Assembly (NCBI RefSeq): GCF_035083965.1
Contig: NC_089727.1
Span: 11,165,501 to 11,229,500 of the forward strand
Source: Branchiostoma lanceolatum
Lineage: Eukaryota > Chordata > Leptocardii > Amphioxiformes > Branchiostomatidae
DNA: 64,000 nucleotides
Direction of reading: 5' to 3'
Position numbers and translations under genes: made by a program. The notes under the pieces are model-generated. The model did no database searches. It worked only from the letters and a program-made list of their open reading frames with translations, and was not told the DNA's origin. Shown here in pieces: positions 23,701-36,037 of this stretch (positions within the stretch are counted from its first letter, which is position 1; every line of letters starts with the position of its first letter).

Positions 23701-26700
23701 TTGGACAACGTTGCGCATGCCGCGAAGGCAGGCGACGTCATGGCGGCTTCCTTGCACATGGCCGTGGCGTTCTCCAGTGTGATTCCACTCGGAGTGGGCC
23801 AGGTAGCGCTGACACCAACCGGGAACGGCGCAGGCGAAGCTAGGGTTGACTTGACGGTGGCTCTGTTCAGTCCTGTACATCTCCGGTCCCTGGGCCTGAT
23901 GACAGACACATGGGTCAAGCCGTCTTTTTCCTATCGTGATAACTCCCATTCCTACAGTTCCCACATAGCTAAAGGTTGACCCTTTAGACTGAAAGTTGAT
24001 AATCCCAATCTTTGTCACACACGTGTACGGCTAGAGTCAGCCTATCCATTACAACGTTAACGTTGAAACATCTCCCATCCCATTCTTACCCCTCATTTAT
24101 GGTAAACTGACGTGTATTGGCCACATACCCGCGGCCTCTCCTCTGCACCAGTGTGTCTGTGATGTCGATGTCGAAGTCATTCCGAAAGGTCGGTATCGTG
24201 TTAGGGTCTCCACAGTTCGGGCCGTCGGCAGCGCATGCGCAGAGCACAGATCCATCGTACCGACTGGTCCTCGCCTCTCCTGGTGTGTCCACTGGGTCGG
24301 GCAGGCTGTCGAACAGACTCTGTCCGGCTGGGATTCTGGATAAATGGGAGTCATAACATAACGATTTATGTCTTCCTCCCAGCAGAAGTGCATGTGATAC
24401 ATCAGTGAAATAGTTGATATGTCCTTACCCTTACATGTCAGAGCTGAAACAAAACATCTCTATTTCCTCTTGAGCGCAAAATGATTCGTTGATTCGTCAA
24501 GCTTCACATAAATTATGTAGTTTATCTATGATTCAAGTTTGCTATTTTCCTTCCCTACTGGCCACAACTCAACAAACTACAACAAAGACTACAAACAAAT
24601 CACTATAATAAACTACGTATACTAGTACACAGAAAGAAGAGTCTGCTAATCACCTCCAAGACCAGCTGAACGCGTTGGGGTCATACGAGGTTGTCCCATC
24701 CCTGGTTCTGTAGTCGTTGCTGCTGTCGTGGTCGAATGTGCCGAACAAGCCTTCCGTGGCCCTGAAGTCGTCACTGGGTACCTTCATGTGGACATTTATC
24801 CCCCAGGAGAATATATCAGTCCGCACTTCTGCACCTGAAGGAAGGGACACCTGGAGGGCAAAACACTCTCCTTGACGTTTTCTGACAGATATCTTGAAAC
24901 AATTGTGTTCATTCAGTCGCCGTTGCCTAAAGACTTTTCTGTTGCCTAAAGAGGCAGCTGCTGTTGTTATCAAGAGCAAGTAATACACTCTGCAAATACT
25001 GCGACAACGACGTATACATATGTAATTATACGGCAGCCCGGGATTCAGCGTGGTAACATTTTACTGTAAGATAACATGAGTGAAGATTTGTGTGCTTTTA
25101 TGATGACACATCAATACTACCGTTAACCCGTGACCGCGTTTGATGCATAAATTTGATCCTACCTTGAAATTCCTGCCACTTTGACCGCGGGTGACTCGCA
25201 CCCCTTTGGCAGGCTCCTTCTGACTTTTCAGTCGGACCGCCGGGGCTGTCTGACCGAAGGGACCATCGCACATGTCAATCGTGATGACGTCATCTCCCTC
25301 CCTCACGGCAACGCCACAGTTACAGGACACGTCCCAGCACCGCCAGACTCGGGAATGTACCTGGTAGATATTTATCAATATATGACATTAACAGAATCAC
25401 GTATGTATAAAATCAGAAAATTAAAAAAAGATTCACATTTAAGCAAAAAAGGCCACCGATAAACCTGCTAGTCAGACTAGATCGCCATATCGCCATGAGA
25501 AAGCCTCACCTCAAATGGACGACCTTTACTTCTGTGAAGAACAAAGTCCCCAACTCCATACCAGTCGTACTTTCTGCAACATATATAAATCACAAAAGTG
25601 AGCATTGCTGCTAAGACTTCACTATATCCACCAGCAATGAACTTCACAGCTACTTAAAAGCATATGGCTAAAAGACTTGGAAGATCTATTTTCATTAGCT
25701 GCGAGGTACTTAGTACATGTATCTCTATTTACAATATCAAGCTACATGTATAAAGCAGATAGGAGTCTTGTTGCAAGATAGCCCATCAGCATACCGGTGA
25801 GATTATGCCTCAACCTATCTCAACGTTAACGTTGTAGCAACACGCATGGTTTCCCGAATAACAATGTTGACAATGGATCATTGTACCTGCGATCATACGT
25901 CATGTAATGCGGATCGCCTGAAGCGTGGGCTTGGCTTGAATCTTGGTCGATAGTTGTCACCTGATATGTGTGAGGAAAGGGGAAGCACAGCGATTTTAAA
26001 ATATAATTTGAACAATCTCACAAAAACGTATCATACAACATGGTGCTCGCCTCTAAAATCTAGGATGGCGAGAGAAGAAAACACAGAAGAGGCAGCATGT
26101 GTGCAGGAAGCCTACCAGAACATCCTGAGTGTTGCCACTCGGCGGCACGTCACAGTCAGCCGTCGACGGGATGACATCTATCTGCACGTACTGGTCTCCG
26201 TCAGTCTGGAAGTCCCGGATGGCCCATACCGTCACTGTCTGTGGATTGTCGACACCCCAGCTCCCTGTGCCAAACGACAGGCTACACTGGTCCAACAGCA
26301 CGTCAGGGCGGCCCAGGTACCCTGTAGGATATAAAGGAATCTGTCTCTGATATGATATGCGTGCAGAAACCCAAACATGAAGCTTCTCGAAATAGTATAT
26401 GTATATACACAAGCGTTTGTTTACGCTGGCCAATAAAAGTGTCGTACACAGTTAGTGTACTGAATGAATTATTAGACGTCCTTGCATTCAACTTTCTTAC
26501 GTAGCTGCACTTTGTTAGACAGACTGGGAATCACATGCAGACTATACAGAATGATTTTTTTCATGATTAACTTTTAGGATTGAGTGTATATGTTCCGGTG
26601 AGAGGACCTACCGTCGTTGTTAACAATCATGACGTCACAGTTCAGGGCGATGGTTGAGTGGACTGTGAAGTTGGCCGGCCCTCCGTCCTCATGGACCGTC

Positions 26701-29700
26701 AGATCCTGTGGTCCAACCTAGAGATAGACAACACAGTACAGATATAACCTTGATGGTGCCTCCTGTTTAGCCTCCATCAGGCCTTCCTGCGGGGGTATGG
26801 ATCGTAGACTTCGTCAAAAAAAGGGAATAATTGGCCAGTATAGAGTTCGTCCACGGTAAGGTCAACATTTCCCCCTGCAAATAAAACCCTACGGTGGACA
26901 AACTCCCTTGGCAGATATTCTCCCTAGGCCCTATGGCTGCTGCGCTGGCAGGTCGTCTGGTAGAGACTACTCCCTGGTACATACGCTTTTGTATGAAAAA
27001 TAATTTCGTCGCATTGCCGGGTCGCCATACAGCAAGTGTTTAGTTTACAGTTACACATATGTCGCAGTGGAAGAACTTTGTGTTTCCTGATCATGAAGAC
27101 TGTGAAATACTCACCACGATACCAGCGAAGAACGGGTCACTTTTGTCCGGCACGGTGGTGACGTTGGAACCGTCGTACTCCCCGTGAACCTGGCAGCTCA
27201 CCTGAAGATTATTGAGTTGAAAAAGAGATACAAATGCAAACAATAAGGAAATATTCTTCTTTGTTTTGATTCGTTTTTGCTTGTGATGATGGCGAAACCT
27301 AGTAAAACACTTCCATGCTATAATCACAACTGTGCATAGAGAACTGTACCTTTGTCGTACACTACAACCTTTCAAGTATTTTGGTGCGTAACGTTAGTCA
27401 AAACATGTCATTTCGCTGATCATTTCATCTATAAGCTGATTTTTTCGTATTAAACGCAACAGTTGAAACAAAGAAGCGAGTAGAGCAGTCTTCTGGCCCC
27501 CGGGATTCGAACTCGCGCCGAAACCGGGCAGCCAGATCACAGGCACGCACGCCTTAACCACTAGGCTAAAAGATCTAGACCAGTTGGACTGGTCAGTTGG
27601 AGGCGCTTGAACCCCACTGTTACACAGTTGTACTGAATGGTCACGTGCACGGTATAGTTTTGTTTTATCAACTGACATGTATGTTCAAGTTGCCATACAT
27701 TGTTACCTGTTCCAATTGTCGCGCAATAAAGTTCACTCTCTTTCTAAAAGCCCTGTAGACATTTCACCTCAGTGTTCAACAGGATATCGGCCTGGTCCAG
27801 ATAGGCGGTCTGCACCCATCCCGGCATCTGCTCCGTCAGGATGACCGTGTCGTCCAGAAACCACTCAACCACCCACGTGACGTTGGGCCAGGTGGGGCCG
27901 TCAAAGTCGCACAGGAAGTACGACTCGGTCTGGCTGAAGTGGTAATCCAGCGTGGGGGCGCCGCGAAGCTTCGGGAACAGGTCTGCATGGGGAAATATTG
28001 GTGTCGTCAGGACGTTTTCTATTACATTGTATACTGTTTTAGCCATTAGAATGCATATTAGATCGATTGTTACTCATGTTGGAGATGAGTTCTCTGAAAA
28101 TGTTAAATATTAAGTAATAGTCGGTTGTTATGTATGTTAATGAATTCTTGCCATACTTTGTACCATGTACAATTGTCGTGCAATAAAGTTCTTCTTCTAT
28201 CTCATGCTCATTCCTGTGATTTAGTAAATGGTTTATTTTGGTGTCTTAGTATTCAAGAAAGGCGTGTTTTTCCTGTTGTCATTTCTATTGGTGTTTGATC
28301 CTTTCGAGTTTTCCAAGTATTGGTGGTTCATTCAGCAAAATTGTTGATTAAGTGTGAAATAGTATCTAAAAACTGTGCAATAAATATCCATACAGTGTTC
28401 ACCACGTTGTCTTATTTCTGTCATTGAGTCATGTTTTCCATTTACTTTCTTTCTTGGTGTGCAGAACAACGTAACGTGATAAATGGATTGTAACGATTTT
28501 CGTGGCATAGAGGTCTCAGCCCACTAAAAGCCCCTGAACCCGCAGCACGTTGACGACCTCGCTGCGACCGAGCGATGTGACAGCGCGGTCAACGAATTTC
28601 ATCGATGATAAAAAACGAATCTCTTTACGTTACTTTGTGTGTTTTGTTCTCTTTTTAGTCATACTTGTACATTTTGTATGGTATTCCCATTATAAAGTCA
28701 AGGCTAACCCAAATCCAATTTAGGTCACAGTGAGGTCGCCAACGTGCCGCGGGTCCAGTGAGGTAGGGACATAGGGGGATGCCTTTTGCAGAGACAGTGC
28801 CGTCACATCCATACAGACCGCCTGTTGTGGGCCTGCCGTGTGGAAAGAGTGACCATGGTCCTCCTTGCTTGGTCTAAACCAGTGAAGCCAGTGGTCAGTT
28901 AGCGGTCACTTATGTCAGCGCTATCCCGGGTGCGTGTTGGCGACTGATAAATCTGTGTACTAAGTTGTCTGCAATTCTCTTCAGACTTAAAGAGCACGTT
29001 TGTGTTTTTCGAGTGGTCTAGCTAGCATATGTTTGCGTCTTCCTAAGCTGCAACACGATGTCCACGGTAAATCTGCACGTGCCCATACTGTAGCATTTAA
29101 CGATTAGTTGTTATTTTGCACTTTGCAAGCGCTTTTGTAGATCAAGACAGTGGACGCGACTAGGTGCGGTTGCCCGAGTATTTGACATAAAGGCGTTTAC
29201 AAATACAAATGTTGTACGCGGATTACATGGCATTAGTTCGGTAATGCTGTCTTTCATTACTGTAAGGAACTCTAACCCCAGTGATGCTGCTGTGTCAGCA
29301 CTTAACTATACAGCTTTTTGCATAGTGCACAGAGTACGGCTAGTACATGTATTTATGTATTTACGCTTTGTTTGTAAAAAAATAGGATACCTAGGCTCCA
29401 CAGTTAGCCACGCAGGCACACGTGAAAATTTAAGGGACTATTTGTGGAGAACAAAGTATGTCACACACATTATCCTACAATATCAAATAAATGACTACAT
29501 CAAATAAAACTTTGTCAACATCGTTTGTTATAAGATGACTTGTCAACATTTCAAATTGAATGGCATACCTGTGCAGCCCGGGTAGAAGCCACCGTTCGGT
29601 GACCCTTGACCCACTGGACACGGGACGCGGTCTCCTGATGGTCATGATATAGGTCGCTACGTCAATCAATCATTCTCTTGTCACAACTACAAGATTTACA

Positions 29701-32700
29701 ACTTTGACATAAACGCACGGCCCGAGACTACGGTATTTGTCTGGTCAGCAATGCATTAAGGAATGCAATCAACACACAAATGGCACTAAATGACAGGATT
29801 ACGTCGAAATCTTGACAAGAACAAAGGAAACAGTCTTGGCAGCGAAACGGCTTTATACTCGGTTGAAAAGGAATGCGTCGACGCCAAAGCGATACTTAAG
29901 TTGCATGACCTACAGAACGACTTTGGTACCCAGTGTACATAAAATTACGTACTGATAATACATCGGAGGAAGCGATTACTGAATAAAAGTCAACCCTATC
30001 GTTTAGGAGGGTGAAAGGTATCAGACGTTTAAAACCTGGGCCGGGAGACTCCATGCTAAAACCAAATACTCGTATGTACTTTTTATGCGTTTTTGCACGT
30101 TCACATTGGGTGACATGATGAAACAAGTCCTAGACAGTATTCAACAGACCCTACCTGCACAGTAAGCGCTGTGATGGGGGGCAGACAGGGAAGAGAGCTC
30201 GTACACCAGAAAAGTGCTGCAGTTTTTCACCTTCAGGTTGACGGTGTCGTCACAGCAACCTACACAAAGTAATAAGCACGCTTTACACACGCAAACAGTG
30301 TATGACACGATGGGTCCCTTGCTTGCATGTGTGCGTGGTCTAAGCGAGTCTAAAATGTTATATGACGACTAACGCGTCAAACGCTATGGTGGCAGTCGCA
30401 AGAAAACCTGGGACTTGTAATGTACAGCTTTTTAAGTTAACTGTGGATATCTTCAAAATCTAGCTTGATATTATCAATTATGTAACGTTAATTAAGTCCA
30501 ACGCGCGGATGTCACCTGCCCATGGCCACCAGCATTTCCCCCTTCTTCGTTTTTTTTTACGTTTACTTTCATATTGTTTTCGCTCAGTTTCTTCGTCTTC
30601 TCCAAACAAAAGGTCAATGACCGGACACGACGGCTGTCGCTGCGGTTACTATAGGTGAAGCTGACACCCTGTGGTGTTCGATAAGATTTTGTAGCAAGTG
30701 TTACGACATGGGCTGGTTACCATATATATATGAATGTATTTGAGTAAGAAACAGAGCAGTAGTTTTTAGGCTAGACCCTGTGAAAGTAAAACTATGTATT
30801 TTCTTGCCAATATTGCCCTTCTTGTTTTTTCAAATACTTCTTAGTATGAGACACCATGGTCAGTCCTGTAACAAAATAAGAACATCTGTATGTGTGCCGT
30901 ACCTCCTTGGTTGATACATCCTGTGACTGACTGTGTCTGGTTGACCGTTGGTACGGTACCGTCCATCCACACGGGGAACCTGGTACCACAGGAGTTCACA
31001 GGGACGCAGGAGGTCGGCATTTCGCCTCCTGCTTCGCTGACGAAGCGGTACCAGCCCTCGACGAGGCCCCGGTCGTCGAGAAGCTCTCCCTCCGCCCGGC
31101 CGGTAGAGTTGTGGCCGGCGCTCCGCCAAATGTCGTCGATGGAGTCGTGTTGGTTCGGCCGACACGGGTCTGCCATGTCGGGAAAGAGAACAGTACAGTT
31201 CCATATCGTGTACAAGGCGCGTTGTATACTGCTAGTACTAGTGCCTGAATTCATCTTTCATTTATGTAGGTTTTGCTTTCGATCGTACCAGATTTAATGT
31301 CAAGTGCAACCGAAGTATTTACCTGAGCAGATGAACTCGACTTCCAGGTACTTATCCGTGCCATAACAAGGATCATAGATGAACACTGAGTCGTCACTCC
31401 ACACCGAGCAGCTGGTCTTCCCCTGGCAGAAACTCCTGACCACGTCCAGGCTGTAGGGACTGCGGCAGGCGGTGGTATAGATTTGGCCTGGGCAAAACTG
31501 GCTGGAGGTCCGGCCGTACAGAGCGGACACGATGTTGATCGGGTGTCCAGTCGGACACTGAATGGACAATGTTTCGCGCTTGCAAGCTCGCAACTGCTCC
31601 ACTTCTGTTAGAGAGAGGACGGCAAGATAACAATTTATGGCCATACCACCAACTGCCGCAGCACCAACAGGGGCCTATCTGTGGTCAGGAGCAGATGCCA
31701 CGGGAGGTCCAGCTGCGTGTTCGCCTATGATCCTTGTTAATATTCAGGCACGGACAACTGAGTACCTAGAAGTCAAGTTCACCTGCATACTGTCAGGTAA
31801 ATACCTATGCTGCACTTGACATCAAATTTGCTACGATCCAAAACACTACCTACGTACGTTCCAGTAGTTAAAAACCTTTTCTTACGAAAAGAGAAATTAT
31901 GGAATATATTTAACATAGCATATCCTTCATCTTCCCGACATTTCCCAAATATAGTGTTTCGGTCTGCCTCTTCATCTGACTGAAATCTATTGAGGAAAGA
32001 CAATTTCCATATACATGTACTATAATACATCACTAGACAGTTAATCTATTAGTAGCACCAGTGTTTTAGTGTGTGAACGCAATTTGTTTAATCAATTGCC
32101 ATATCCTGATGTGCGGATGAAGTTGATGTTGCTTTGTTAAGGGTACACTTTTTGATACGATATTTTGACGCTGAAATTGTAAATTCGTGTAAAGGAATGT
32201 ATGGGCATTGTTCACAAGGTCCGTTTCGTTCATACTATAATTGAAGGATTGTAGACATATTTACGCTCACTTCAAGTACAATATTTAATACGAAATTTTG
32301 ACACGGAAATGATGGCATATCATTGGTTATGTTCTGAAATTTGTAGCATCCATACCGTATCGAACACTGTACAATGTTTTACTGTCTTCAGTCTTTTCTT
32401 GCCCACACTAGACACTGTATGACAAAGTATGCGGAGTCTTACCTGGACCTTGACACTCGTATTTCACTTCTAGATATTTCATGATGTAACCATGGTGACA
32501 AGGGTTGCCATTAAAAGTGGCGTCCGACGCGGGCACATAGCATTGTCGCCTGCCTTGGCACATGCCCTGGACAATCGCTAAGCTGCATAAAAGTCAAAGC
32601 GTCAAAGAAATTTTAAACCTAGCCTCTGCGCAAATATTGGACCTTGCAACTTTTAACAAGACATCAAACAATATAACCAATGATGTCGTGGCTGCGCACT

Positions 32701-33713
32701 CAAGTTGTATTACTTTAACGCCACGACAGTGATAAAGACTACAATGAACAATCTCAGGTAAAGTTGACTAAATAAATGTGATATAGATATTACAAACAGG
32801 TGAGTGAAAGCTCAGACCACTCTCTCAATCGGAAACAGAAAGATCGCACTAATAAAAGGCAGTAGAATACGTGATTAGATACTAACAGATACAAAGATCC
32901 AGGGTAAATTAGCTATCAATAAGACAGAAATAGAGGGTGGTGAAAGAAAGATGGAGAGGACCGTGGAGCTAACTAACCTGTCCGGGGCGCGGCAGCCCCC
33001 AGGCGGCATGTGCGAGCCGCAGTTCTTAGTCCCGATGTGTCCATAGTTGGCGAAGCTGATGTCCAACGTTTCCCCCGGCGGACAGCTCAGGAGCAGGATG
33101 GAGTACTGACACGCCTGCTTGGTCTGGATCGTCCTGCCTAAGTGTTTACCGGGAGAGATAGAACCGATTTAATCAATGACGCAGGTAGCTCGGCATAGCG
33201 ACCGATTTGTTCAGAGCACAGAAAGTTGTCAGCTATTTATCATCAATGTCATTTACAGTAAAGCAATGTACACGCACAAAATGTTACATCGTCAGGCATC
33301 ATGGGATTATCATGATTAAACGTTCAGCCAACTTTTTCAAAAGCTTGGAGTAGAGAAGGCGCGCGACCAAAAAGTATGATAGGCTTAGAAACAGAGGTAT
33401 TTATTACAGGAGGACGTTATCATGCTACATGTACCGGTCTTACAAACGCATACATATAGGTAATCCAACCACTCATTCATAACTTACCTTTCTGCAAGTA
33501 GTTTACCTTCTATCAAAAATGATAACGTTATATACATGCTTTGAACGAACGTTCTAACGTTCTTCTACAACACACGAGTTACGTTCGTAACTTATTGCGA
33601 AACCGATCAAATGTCCAGTATCATAAATGGGCAAACGTGATGGAGTTTAACTTACCAGCCAAGTGTCCACTAAGGACAGGCAGGGTGACCGCTAACAACA
33701 CGATAACCTTCAT
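20797..33713 (-). CDS. SUEL-lectin, D8C, vWD, EGF transmembrane protein (VWDE-like), 23 exons
   Basis: Exons in transcript order: 33656-33713, 32978-33137, 32443-32582, 31323-31604, 30903-31169, 30155-30259, 29569-29634, 27768-27982, 27115-27201, 26612-26717, 26116-26321, 25887-25960, 25510-25573, 25163-25360, 24654-24850, 24090-24335, 23655-23895, 23296-23503, 23004-23173, 21765-22019, 21508-21622, 21237-21360, 20797-20839. They sum to 3627 nt (1208 residues plus TGA) with every GT-AG junction in phase. Domains: signal peptide (1-19); SUEL lectins at about 29-117 and 127-211; D8C domain (214-337, CVPVNSCGT and GWYRFV); linker VPCPVGQGSPNGGFYPGC; VWDE-like region; vWD domain starting at GDPHYMTYD (about 579) with GLFGTFDHDSSNDY; EGF (954-980, six cysteines); VWDE-like tail (TCDVRSEACD, YCNPSVNRSGWTYRP); helix about 1161-1184; basic 24-residue tail. 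The lectin, D8C and linker exons are phase 1-1. Probably a cell-surface glycan-binding protein; function is inferred. Confidence 0.92.
22455..22860. repeat. Tandem repeat of about 135-bp units in an intron
   Basis: Three imperfect copies share AAATGCAGAAAACAGCTTGT, CAGGAACTACACTGGGTATT and GATGTGTATACAGCTCAAT. They lie between the exons at 23004-23173 and 21765-22019. Confidence 0.85.
27484..27580 (-). mobile_element. tRNA-derived SINE head
   Basis: Read on -, a box A TAGCCTAGTGG (27558-27568) and a box B AGTTCGAATCC (27502-27512) lie at tRNA-like spacing, with CCTGTGATCTGGCTGCC between. The sequence does not close into a clean cloverleaf with a matching acceptor stem, and it lies in an intron. 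I therefore call it a SINE with a polymerase III promoter, not a functional tRNA gene. Confidence 0.75.
27691..27737 (+). repeat. Retroelement 3' tail, copy 1
   Basis: The stretch GCCATACATTGTTACCTGTT then CAATTGTCGCGCAATAAAGTTC matches a tail also present at 28148-28194 and, inverted, at 34547-34622. Confidence 0.65.
28148..28194 (+). repeat. Retroelement 3' tail, copy 2
   Basis: Contains TTGCCATACTTTGTACC followed by CAATTGTCGTGCAATAAAGTTC, closely matching copy 1. Confidence 0.65.
28535..28760. mobile_element. Foldback MITE-like element in an intron
   Basis: The ends ACCCGCAGCACGTTGACGACCTC and its imperfect reverse complement (28731-28755) form inverted repeats of more than 20 nt. Internal sequence (ATTCGTTGACCGCGCTGTCACATC on -) resembles the element at 37453-37728, suggesting one family. 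Confidence 0.7.
31637..31825 (+). pseudogene. Inverted decayed copy of part of the second SUEL exon
   Basis: Read on +, this segment encodes a degenerate version of the 3' half of the lectin exon at 31323-31604. It ends in EYLEVKFTC followed by a GGTAAATACC donor-like region and CTGCACTTGACATC, matching the intron sequence after the real exon. The upstream part (GTGGTCAGGAGCAGATGCC) also aligns with the exon. The pairing CxxD is broken, the cysteine pattern is incomplete and no acceptor is evident. With the original exon on - it forms an inverted duplication with a spacer of about 35 bp. Confidence 0.8.
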
Positions 33714-33827
33714 GACACCTTGTCCAGAGGACATGACAGAACGTGATGTGTCAGAGGCGTGGAGCGGGCAGGTCCCTCTAGGAGTCCAGTCACCGGTCGG
33801 ACTGAAGTACACTAATCAGGAGACCGA

Positions 33828-33836
33828 CTATTTATA
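33828..33836 (-). promoter_or_regulatory. TATA box of the lectin/vWD gene
   Basis: On - the sequence TATAAATAG lies about 115 bp upstream of the ATG at 33711-33713. A start site about 30 bp downstream would give a leader of roughly 90 nt. Confidence 0.6.
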
Positions 33837-34430
33837 CAAGACAGATCGTGTAAATACGTCCGGTAGGGACGCTTAAACAACGTTTAAGTTTGTCAACATT
33901 GTTAAGCCTCAAATCCTCGTACAAAGTATTAACCTGATCAATGACACGAACATAAGCTATGAGCCTGAGTGTGTTGTCATCACGTCTTGTAAATGTTGCA
34001 ATAAAAAATTCAAAAAATAAACTTTATGGTCTCAACTGGAGATGAAACCAGCTCTGAAATGATTTGATTTGTAGGCAAATCCATATCTCAGTAGGTGTGA
34101 ACTTGTAATTGGTGCCGGTGTCATGACGACGTCATTGTAATAACGTCATGACATTAGCTTGTATGTATTATCATACTTCTTCCAACTGAATTATTGGGAG
34201 CAATTCAGGGTGGAAGGTAGGCCATGCTACAAAGCTCCCGAAAACTACCGACATCATTACAATTCTTAATCCCCGGTCCTTTCATCGCTGTCACTGTCAG
34301 CGGCTGGCAAGGTGCAGTTCTCTGCACATACGCACGGGATCGTAATGCCTCATGATCTCATTTACTTCGGTGACATACAATCTTTATTGACAACAAAAGT
34401 ACAGCGACTTTCGTAAGGTCTACTACATCT
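33837..34430. other. Intergenic DNA, no feature recognised
   Basis: Upstream region between divergent genes. A GTCATGACGACGTCATTGTA and AACGTCATGAC inverted motif near 34121-34151 could hold CRE-like sites (TGACGTCA half sites), but this is only a motif. Confidence 0.3.
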
Positions 34431-34434
34431 AAAC

Positions 34435-35330
34435 ATACATACATACATACATACATACAAACAAACAAATAGGTGCATACAAATGAGTTTGTTTACATAC
34501 AATCATATGGGATAGAGCAACATATCGAAATTTAACATGCAGTATACAATCAATCAATCAATCAATCAATCAAACTTTATTGCACAACAAATGTAACAGG
34601 TACAATGTATGGCAAGTTCGTAGGGAGATCAAAATATCAAGCCATATAATTATGTCTTTGCTTATCTTGAACAATGCTAATGAATTCTACAAAACTTAAG
34701 ACTAAACACTACGGTATCCAATATACATGTACTTATACGTTGTTTGTTATAATCTCCAAACATTCTTTGATGTATATACCTATCTGTACACAGTAAGGAT
34801 TATCACCTCCTAGTATGTAATTGGATCTATCAACAGAACGGAGGGTATGGAAATTACTTGAACAAGCGGAAATAAAGGTGAATAGCTTTGAGCGTTTATC
34901 CACAAGCAAGGCCTTTGGGTTACAATGTTATTCTGTATCTCTATCTGTATCTATGTATGTATATATAGCCGGTACAACCGCCATTAGGCGTAACACACCA
35001 GATTCTCAGGCACGCGGCGCGGCAGCAGCTGGATATATTACACCGAACGGTCTGTTACACCTATAGTCTTTGCATATCTGACTGCAACCGTTCTTTAAAG
35101 CTACTTAGTGAAGATGCTCCTACAGTACTTGATGACAACGAGTTCCATTCTACTATGTTTCTCGGAAAATTCGAATTTTTGAACACATCAATCCTTGGCT
35201 GATAACTCTGGTACTTAAAAGCATGACTATTTCTAGTCCTCTTCTGGGCTGGTATTAGATACTTATGCTCAAAGGAATACCTGTTATGTCAAATGCATTT
35301 CCGACATATTTTATTTATATACGGCTAGTC
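34435..35330 (-). mobile_element. Probable LINE 3' end with ATCA tail, plus CATA microsatellite
   Basis: On - the segment ends with TGTTGTGCAATAAAGTTTG and a (TGAT)n tail (34547-34572). This is the same 3' tail as the copies at 27691 and 28148. Sequence up to about 35330 looks non-genic and repetitive but I cannot define the 5' limit or find a clear reverse transcriptase. A (CATA)n tract lies at 34434-34456. Confidence 0.5.
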
Positions 35331-36037
35331 TGTAAATCAATCCCACCCAAAAAGGATTTCCAATGGTTTGAACACTCGCTTATTTGGCTCTCTCACCGCT
35401 AGGCGTGGGCGCAGTCAGTTGCGTCACCCCTGCTACCTTTGGCACTAGACTATGAAATACTAGTATGTGCTGTTGATATCGAAATAAAACGTTGTTGGTT
35501 TTGCACAACTCAAAGATAGTACTCAAAAGGCCATCACGGGGAAAGGGTTTTGTCGTATAAGACGGAGATCTCGAGGCATGTTCTGCTTTCTGAACACGAA
35601 TGCAAAGTGACTTTCTTATGATGTCTTTCGGATCCCTTTTCTTGTCACCTTTTTTTCTCAACTTCTGGAAATGCCTTATTTTTTTCAATCCCTCTTACTG
35701 ATATGTCTTCATCTAACACACTAAGATCGTAATCCCCTCTGACCCCCCAACTAAGAACAACTAGCGCGCTTCTTCTGCGTAAATGGTCGGGATTACGTCC
35801 GACTTTCCCAGAAAGACAACGTGAAAGGCGTACATAATACCAGTACTGTTCTCCTTTCCCCAGAACCGTGTAGGGATAGGGTCTAAGACTGTAGAATCGT
35901 GTCACACTAAGGACATGGTATCTGATCAGCCGACAACGATGTTTTGGGGAGAGCTGTCATGATAGCTACGAGGCGTTCAACGCTAAGAAAGCTCACAGCG
36001 AGACTGGCTGGAACACAGTGAGGCGGAAGCTTTGGCG
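35331..36037. other. Upstream region of the SOCS-like gene
   Basis: No exon recognised. Short AG-ended candidates just before 36000 leave open a non-coding or short coding first exon for the SOCS-like gene. Confidence 0.4.

Noticed and set aside
27497..27573. Possible functional tRNA gene on -
   Set aside because: A and B boxes are present but the acceptor stem does not pair and it is embedded in an intron; a SINE head fits better.
31723..31800. A third functional SUEL lectin exon on +
   Set aside because: It is an inverted, degenerate copy with an incomplete cysteine pattern and no acceptor.
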